Assembly (NCBI GenBank): GCA_019455245.1
Contig: JACFMR010000027.1
Location: 4,938 to 50,934 of the forward strand
Origin: Opitutaceae bacterium
Lineage (GTDB): Bacteria > Verrucomicrobiota > Verrucomicrobiia > Opitutales > Opitutaceae
Length of the DNA: 45,997 nucleotides
Reading direction: 5' to 3'
The notes under the pieces are model-generated. The model was not told the DNA's origin. It did not search any database and was given only the letters and a program-made list of their open reading frames with translations. Below, piece after piece: positions 41,708-45,997 of the stretch (position 1 is its first letter; every line of letters begins with the position of its first letter). The translations under genes and the position numbers were made by a program.

Positions 41708-43191
41708 AAATCGACTTCGTCGCACCGATTCTCACCTGCGCCGAAACGAAGACGCTTGAGACCCGGTTGTTCGGTGGCGATGAGGCGGTGGAGTGGGCGG
41801 CAATGCAGGCGGCCGGCCGCGCCCTCACGGCCGCGCTGCTGCTGGATTTTGAGGAAGTGGGCGGATTCCCCGCCGACGGTGCGTTGCTCGTGGTCGCCGG
41901 CAAGGGGCACAACGGCGGCGATGCGTTGCTTGCCGCTGCCGGGGTGTTGGTGCGATATCCGAGTGCGCGGGTTGACGTGCTGCTCGCCTACGGCACGGCG
42001 GCTCTGCGACCGTTGGCCGGTCGCGCGTGGCGCCAGTTGCTGCAAACCTTTCCCGATCGCGTGCGGGCGGTGCCCTTGGCGGGTTTGGCTGCGACCTACA
42101 CGTTGGTGGTGGACGGGTTGTTCGGCTTTCAATTTCGTCCGCCGCTCGATGCCCATTCGGTGGCGGTGCTGACGAAAATCAACGCACTGCCCGTCATCAT
42201 GCGCGCGGCGGTGGATCTGCCCAGCGGTCTGGATGCGGCGGACGCGTTTCGCGCCGATTTCACCTATGCCACCGGCGTGGTGAAAGCACCGCTGCTCGAA
42301 CTGTCCAATGCGGGTCGGCTGCGTTACCTCGACCTCGGGTTCTTCGCCGACGGCGAAGCTTCGGTGGCGGACGACCTCGTGCTGACATCACGGGTGTTGG
42401 ACGACTTGCGCCAGTGGCGTGATCCGCGGTCGGACAAACGCGCGCAAGGGCATCTGTTTGTGGTGTCGGGGTCGCGCCACTATCCCGGCGCGGCGATGAT
42501 GACTGTGTTGGCGGCGTTGCGCAGCGGGGCGGGGCTGGTGACGGCGTTTGTGCCGGAATCACTCGTGCCGGCCTTTGCCGCGCAGGTGCCCGAGGTCATC
42601 TGGGTGGGCTGGCCGGAAACGCCTGACGGTGGACTGGCTCTGGAGGGGCGGCATTTGCTGACCGCACGTTTGTCACGGACCGACGCGCTCGTGATCGGTC
42701 CCGGGCTTGGGCAGGAGCGTGAAACGCAGGTGCTGGCGGCGGAGATATTGCGCGAGCTGACGGTGCCGGTTTTGTTGGATGCCGACGCGCTGCAAACCGA
42801 GGTGGTGACTGCGGCGCGTTCGCCCTTGGTGCTTACCCCGCATGCGGGCGAATACCGGCGTTTGGCAGGCGAACAACCTTTGCGGGACTATGCGGCGACT
42901 CTGCGCGGCATCGTGGTGCGCAAGGGGCCGGTCACACAGATTTGTCAGGCCGGCACGGTTTATCACAGTCTGTTCGGCGGACCGGTCCTGGCCCGCGGCG
43001 GCAGCGGTGATCTGCTGGCCGGCATCATCGGCGCGCAACTGGCGCGCACGCCTGCGGATCCGTTGGTGGCGGTTTGCCGCGGCGTGGCTTGGCACGGCAT
43101 GGCGGCGCATGCACTGGCCCGCGCCCACGGTGCCACGGCGGTGCGCACCACGCAGCTGCTCGACTTTTTGGCCCCGGTCCTGAGACTTTGA
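41704..43191 (+). CDS. nnr: Bifunctional NAD(P)HX epimerase/dehydratase
   Basis: Nnr repairs hydrated NAD(P)H. The N-terminal YjeF_N epimerase domain (about 1-205) shows VVAGKGHNGGDALLAAAGVL, where the usual GxGNNGGDG is GKGHNGGDA, and VDGLFGFQF with AVDLPSGLDA. The C-terminal carbohydrate-kinase-like dehydratase domain (about 235-490) shows GHLFVVSGSRHYPGAAMMTV, DALVIGPGLG, LTPHAGEYRRL, VVRKGP and GGSGDLLAGIIGAQLAR. Length (495) is normal. It overlaps the previous gene by 4 nt; dprA follows after 3 nt. Confidence 0.95.
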   Translation: MKIDFVAPILTCAETKTLETRLFGGDEAVEWAAMQAAGRALTAALLLDFEEVGGFPADGALLVVAGKGHNGGDALLAAAGVLVRYPSARVDVLLAYGTAALRPLAGRAWRQLLQTFPDRVRAVPLAGLAATYTLVVDGLFGFQFRPPLDAHSVAVLTKINALPVIMRAAVDLPSGLDAADAFRADFTYATGVVKAPLLELSNAGRLRYLDLGFFADGEASVADDLVLTSRVLDDLRQWRDPRSDKRAQGHLFVVSGSRHYPGAAMMTVLAALRSGAGLVTAFVPESLVPAFAAQVPEVIWVGWPETPDGGLALEGRHLLTARLSRTDALVIGPGLGQERETQVLAAEILRELTVPVLLDADALQTEVVTAARSPLVLTPHAGEYRRLAGEQPLRDYAATLRGIVVRKGPVTQICQAGTVYHSLFGGPVLARGGSGDLLAGIIGAQLARTPADPLVAVCRGVAWHGMAAHALARAHGATAVRTTQLLDFLAPVLRL

Positions 43192-43194
43192 ACC

Positions 43195-44325
43195 ATGCCG
43201 CGCGAACTGACCGAGACTCAGGCCTTCCTGGTGCTCAACGCGCTGCCCAACATCGGGCCGATCTCGCTCAACCGCCTGCTGGTGGAACTCGGCGGCGATC
43301 CGCGCACGGTGCTCACAACGCCTCCGCGCCAGCTCGAACGCGTCAAAGGCATCGGCCCGGCCATCAGCGGTACGATTGCAAACTGGCCGGAACATTTCGA
43401 TCTCGACCGGGAGCTCGAGCGCATGGCGCGTGCCCACACCGATTTCATCACGCCGCGCGATAACGGTTATCCGCGGCTGCTGCGCGAGATTCCCGATCCG
43501 CCGATCGGTCTCTACCGCAAGGGTCGCTACGCTTTCGACCGGCCCGGCATCGCCATCGTCGGCAGCCGTCGCACCACGTTATACGGACAGAGTGTGGCGA
43601 AAAAACTGGGTGCGGAGCTCGGGCAGCTCGGCTTTTGCGTGGTGAGCGGACTGGCGCGCGGCATCGACACCGCCGCGCACGAGGGCGCGTTGTCCGTGGG
43701 CGGCAAGACCGCGGCCGTGCTCGGCTGCGGCATCGACATCGTTTATCCGCCGGAAAACCTCGAGCTCTACCGCCGCATTGAGACGGAGGGCGTGATCCTT
43801 TCGGAATTTCCGTTCGGCCGACGGGCCGACCGGCAGAGTTTTCCCATGCGCAACCGCGTGGTGGCCGGCATTTGCGAGGCGGTCGTCGTGGTCGAGAGCG
43901 ACATCAACGGCGGCTCGATGATCACCGCACGTTTTGCCGGCGAGCAGGGCCGGCTGATTTACGCCGTGCCCGGACGCATCGATCAGGCGACCAGCCATGG
44001 CTGTCACCAGCTCATCCGCGACGGTGCCACGTTGCTGACCGGCGTGGACGACATTCTCTCCGAGTTAAACTACCTCGACGGTTTGCGACCGGCACCGATT
44101 CCCGCCAAGGATGGTGAAGCGCCCGGCGCGACAGCCGCGGGCACGTTGACGGCGGACGAGGCGGAGGTCATGCGGTGCTTCGCCGGCGGCGCGATTCTCA
44201 ACCTCGATGCGATCGCCGCCCAGACCGGTCGCGCCGCGTCTGAGTTGTCGGCCACGCTGATGCTGCTCGAACTGCGCCGCCTGGTGGCGAAGCGGGCCGA
44301 CGGCGCGTTTGAGGCTCGCACCTGA
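43195..44325 (+). CDS. dprA: DNA-processing protein DprA
   Basis: DprA binds incoming single-stranded DNA and loads RecA in natural transformation; it is also found in non-competent bacteria. The 376-residue protein has N-terminal helix-hairpin-helix-like sequence (LPNIGPISLNRLLVELGG and VKGIGPAISG). The Rossmann core shows IAIVGSRRTTLYGQSVAKKL, VVSGLARGIDTAAHEGAL, AVLGCGIDIVYPPEN, FPMRNRVVAGICEAVVVVES and SMITARFAGEQGRLIYAVPG. A C-terminal winged-helix domain follows from about 315. It follows nnr after 3 nt. Promoters and competence regulation are not visible. Confidence 0.96.
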   Translation: MPRELTETQAFLVLNALPNIGPISLNRLLVELGGDPRTVLTTPPRQLERVKGIGPAISGTIANWPEHFDLDRELERMARAHTDFITPRDNGYPRLLREIPDPPIGLYRKGRYAFDRPGIAIVGSRRTTLYGQSVAKKLGAELGQLGFCVVSGLARGIDTAAHEGALSVGGKTAAVLGCGIDIVYPPENLELYRRIETEGVILSEFPFGRRADRQSFPMRNRVVAGICEAVVVVESDINGGSMITARFAGEQGRLIYAVPGRIDQATSHGCHQLIRDGATLLTGVDDILSELNYLDGLRPAPIPAKDGEAPGATAAGTLTADEAEVMRCFAGGAILNLDAIAAQTGRAASELSATLMLLELRRLVAKRADGAFEART

Positions 44326-44357
44326 TCGGGCCCGTCGCCAACGCTCACCGACCCTTT

Positions 44358-45452
44358 ATGCATCCTGCCATCGATCTCTCCAACCTGTTCATCAAGCGCC
44401 AGGCCGAGTCGCGCTCGCTCTCGGCGGAAAATTTCCGGGGTGACAAGGGCGCCGGCGGCATGGCCACCAAGGAAACCTCGCTCACGCCCAACGCGTGGGA
44501 CCAGGCGACGCACCTCGGCCGGGGCTGGAAAATCTCGCCCTGCCTGCCGCTCAAGTCCGGTCAAACCCTCACGCTGATGGATCACGACGGGCCGGGCGTC
44601 ATCCGGCACATGTGGTTCACCTTCGACCAGCGCCTGCGCCGCCAGATCATCCTGCGCATCTACTGGGAAGGCGCGGAGCATCCTTCCGTGGAATGTCCGC
44701 TCGGGGACTTTTTCTGCCAGTCGTGGAACCGCGACCAGAACATCAACGCGCTGCCGATCAACGTGAATCCCAAGGGCGGCATGAACTGTTTTTTCGCGAT
44801 GCCGTTCCAGAAGCATGCCCGCATCACGGTGGAAAACGACTCGGCGGCCGACATCCCGTATTTCTTCTACACCATCAACTACACCCTCGAGCCCGTGCCG
44901 GCCGACTGCCTTTACTTTCACGCGCAGTTCCGCCGCACCAATCCCGTGCCCTACAAGGACGTTTACACCATCCTCGACGGCGTGCGCGGCCACGGTCACT
45001 TCGTCGGCACCTTCATGAGCTGGCAGCAGAACTGCTCGGGTTGGTGGGGCGAGGGCGAGATCAAGATGTATCTCGACGGTGACAAGGAATGGCCGACGAT
45101 CTGCGGCACCGGCACGGAGGATTATTTCGGCGGTGCGTGGTGCTACGATGAGAGCAACTTTTCCTCGCCGTATTTCGGCTTCCAACACGTGGTTGGCAAA
45201 TCCGGCCAGACCGGGGCGCGCATGACGCTCTACCGCTTCCACACGCAGGATCCGGTCTTCTTCAAGCAGGACCTCAAAATCACGATCCAGGCGCTCGGCT
45301 GGCGCGACCACGGTTGGCAGGAACTCGGCATGAAGCACGGTCGCTACCATGCGCTGCAGGACGACCTCGCCTCGGTAGCCTACTGGTATCAGACCCTGCC
45401 GCACGTGCCGTTCCCGCCGCTGCCCGACCGCGATTACCGCGAGATCGTGTGA
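44358..45452 (+). CDS. DUF2961 / glycoside hydrolase family 172 protein
   Basis: This 364-residue protein matches the DUF2961 pattern. Key segments: RGDKGAGGMATKETSLTPNA, LMDHDGPGVIRHMWFTFDQR, NPKGGMNCFFAMPFQKHARI, VKMYLDGD-like IKMYLDGDKEWPTICGTGTE and DYFGGAWCYDE. DUF2961 was assigned to GH172 after members were shown to act on difructofuranose dianhydrides and D-arabinofuranosides. E254 in GTGTEDYF is the likely catalytic carboxylate; I could not place the second. No signal peptide is present, so it is probably cytoplasmic. It follows dprA after 32 nt and precedes a repeat-rich region. The substrate is unknown. Confidence 0.85.
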   Translation: MHPAIDLSNLFIKRQAESRSLSAENFRGDKGAGGMATKETSLTPNAWDQATHLGRGWKISPCLPLKSGQTLTLMDHDGPGVIRHMWFTFDQRLRRQIILRIYWEGAEHPSVECPLGDFFCQSWNRDQNINALPINVNPKGGMNCFFAMPFQKHARITVENDSAADIPYFFYTINYTLEPVPADCLYFHAQFRRTNPVPYKDVYTILDGVRGHGHFVGTFMSWQQNCSGWWGEGEIKMYLDGDKEWPTICGTGTEDYFGGAWCYDESNFSSPYFGFQHVVGKSGQTGARMTLYRFHTQDPVFFKQDLKITIQALGWRDHGWQELGMKHGRYHALQDDLASVAYWYQTLPHVPFPPLPDRDYREIV

Positions 45453-45462
45453 AGAAACCGTA

Positions 45463-45483
45463 GGGGCGCACTTCACGTGCGCC
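45463..45483. repeat. REP-like hairpin, GGGGCGCAC type, copy 1
   Basis: GGCGCAC (45465-45471) pairs with GTGCGCC (45477-45483) around TTCAC. It begins 10 nt after the GH172 stop. Its head TAGGGGCGCA recurs as CAGGGGCGCA in reverse orientation near 45940-45950. No T tract follows, so it is not a typical terminator. Confidence 0.55.
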
Positions 45484-45529
45484 TCCATACCCAACGCTCC
45501 CGGCTTGTTTGTTTATGGTGGAGGGGCGA

Positions 45530-45544
45530 CTCGCCATAGGCGAG
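45530..45544. repeat. Hairpin CTCGCC-ATA-GGCGAG
   Basis: A perfect 6-bp stem with an ATA loop, preceded by GGAGGGGCGA, which resembles the head of copy 1. It is one of the small palindromes of the cluster. Confidence 0.45.
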
Positions 45545-45601
45545 CAAGCCCTTGTGCGCCTCCGGCGTATCTGCGTCGCCCGTCGCGGCCCGCGCGGAGG
45601 C

Positions 45602-45646
45602 GGGCCCTCCATTGGGCCCAAAGATGGAGCGGTTTGGGCAAAACCG
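45602..45646. repeat. Nested palindromes around GGGCCC
   Basis: CTCCAT (45607-45612) pairs with ATGGAG (45624-45629) around the self-complementary TTGGGCCCAA (45613-45622). An alternative is GGGCCC (45602-45607) with GGGCCC (45614-45619). CGGTTT/AAACCG (45630-45635 with 45641-45646) follows directly. Confidence 0.45.
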
Positions 45647-45710
45647 TAGCCAAGTGGCCACGAGCGTGAGCGAGTGGAAGTTCGATCCACTCGCTCACGC
45701 TCGTGGCTAC
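45646..45710. repeat. 22-bp perfect inverted repeat
   Basis: Arm 45657-45678 is exactly complementary to 45686-45707, with a 7-nt loop AGTTCGA. The outer GTAGCC (45646-45651) also matches GGCTAC (45705-45710), but an extra 8 nt separates it from the left arm, so the two arms seem to be two opposed copies of one repeat unit and the left copy carries an 8-nt insertion. Confidence 0.8.
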
Positions 45711-45763
45711 ACTGTTATGCCAAACGCCCATAGCTTTGGGTCTGCAGAGTGGAAAGATCCGAG

Positions 45764-45827
45764 GTAGGGCGCGACCGCCGGGTGCGCCGTCATGCCACTC
45801 GCGGGCGGCCCGGCGGTCCGCCCCTAC
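45764..45827. repeat. 19-nt inverted repeat, GTAGGG type
   Basis: The left arm GTAGGGCGCGACCGCCGGG (45764-45782) and the reverse complement of the right arm (45809-45827, GTAGGGGCGGACCGCCGGG) differ at only two positions. The 26-nt spacer TGCGCC...GGGCGG also folds partly. It looks like a pair of opposed REP units. Confidence 0.65.
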
Positions 45828-45843
45828 CGGCGCTGCCGCGCCA

Positions 45844-45864
45844 AAGTCCTATAGCATAGGGCTT
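45844..45864. repeat. 9-bp hairpin AAGTCCTAT/ATAGGGCTT
   Basis: Arms 45844-45852 and 45856-45864 pair over nine positions (one G-U) around AGC. A similar sequence, CCCATAGCTTTGGG, occurs near 45727-45740. Both are part of the repeat cluster. Confidence 0.45.
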
Positions 45865-45926
45865 CAGGTATTGGTGGGAACGCTCCCAGGGCAGCGATAT
45901 TTCCCCATTCACGCTTGAAATGGAAA

Positions 45927-45947
45927 GGGCGCAGTCAAGCTGCGCCC
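45927..45947. repeat. REP-like hairpin, GGGCGCAG type, copy 2 (reverse)
   Basis: GGGCGCAG (45927-45934) pairs with CTGCGCCC (45940-45947) around TCAAG. Read on the minus strand it starts CAGGGGCGCAG, nearly the same head as copy 1 at 45462-45471. Confidence 0.55.
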
Positions 45948-45997
45948 CTGCTATGAAGCCGAAGTAGTCGAGCAAAAAGAAAGCTCCGCCAGGCGCT

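Larger units (their letters stand above)
45453..45997. repeat. Palindromic intergenic repeat cluster (continues past window)
   Basis: No convincing gene is present in these 545 bases. Instead at least six hairpins or inverted repeats lie side by side. Several share a head such as TAGGGGCGCA or GTAGGGGCG in either orientation. The short open frames here repeat the same peptide (ATSVSEW) on both strands, because they read the arms of a palindrome, so they are not genes. The cluster looks like REP- or MITE-type intergenic repeats. The right border is outside the window. Confidence 0.7.

Noticed and set aside
45513..45918. Several 60-75 codon frames in the repeat region
   Set aside because: They translate the palindromic repeats on both strands, sharing the peptide ATSVSEW, and have no independent coding support.

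Overview
The window is a high-GC bacterial chromosome segment carrying the rif, str, S10, spc and alpha ribosomal/RNA polymerase clusters as one continuous plus-strand block (about 1-30.5 kb), followed by a housekeeping region (30.5-45.5 kb) and a tail of palindromic intergenic repeats (45.45-46.0 kb). Several things suggest a member of the Verrucomicrobiota, most likely an Opitutaceae-like organism: the GC-rich sequence, a spc operon without rpmD, infA or rpmJ, Ala/Lys/Pro-rich tails on ribosomal proteins, a DUF2961/GH172 protein and palindromic intergenic repeats. This placement is an inference from gene content, not from a database search.

Block 1 (1-11.4 kb): tRNA-Trp (first 4 nt cut off), secE, nusG, rplK, rplA, rplJ, rplL, rpoB, rpoC. 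A two-hairpin leader precedes rplL, and two GC-rich hairpins with U-rich tails lie between rplL and rpoB (likely attenuators). A strong terminator follows rpoC. Block 2 (11.4-15.2 kb): a three-stem structured RNA ending in a second strong terminator, then rpsL, rpsG, fusA and rpsJ with no tuf between. Block 3 (15.3-30.5 kb): rplC-rplD-rplW-rplB-rpsS-rplV-rpsC-rplP-rpmC-rpsQ-rplN-rplX-rplE-rpsN-rpsH-rplF-rplR-rpsE-rplO-secY, an adenylate-kinase-like pseudoenzyme in the canonical adk slot, map, rpsM, rpsK, rpsD, rpoA, rplQ and a terminator.

Block 4 (30.5-45.5 kb): a small zinc-ribbon membrane protein, guaA, a secreted LolA-like protein, hisD-hisC-hisB, a minus-strand SGNH hydrolase next to a long palindrome, hisH, gltA, a minus-strand VC0807-type membrane protein, then the tightly packed set pdxJ-acpS-(hypothetical)-nnr-dprA and a GH172-family protein. 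Block 5: at least six hairpin or inverted repeats, including a 22-bp perfect palindrome.

The most noteworthy observations are: (i) the adk-position protein that keeps the adenylate kinase scaffold but has lost the P-loop lysine, the catalytic arginine and the LID; (ii) the three-hairpin RNA with terminator between rpoC and rpsL; (iii) an RNA polymerase beta' subunit that has lost three of the four cysteines of its second zinc site; and (iv) a dense palindromic repeat cluster at the right end. Gene calls rest on protein motifs read by eye; RNA structures were paired by hand, without energy calculations.
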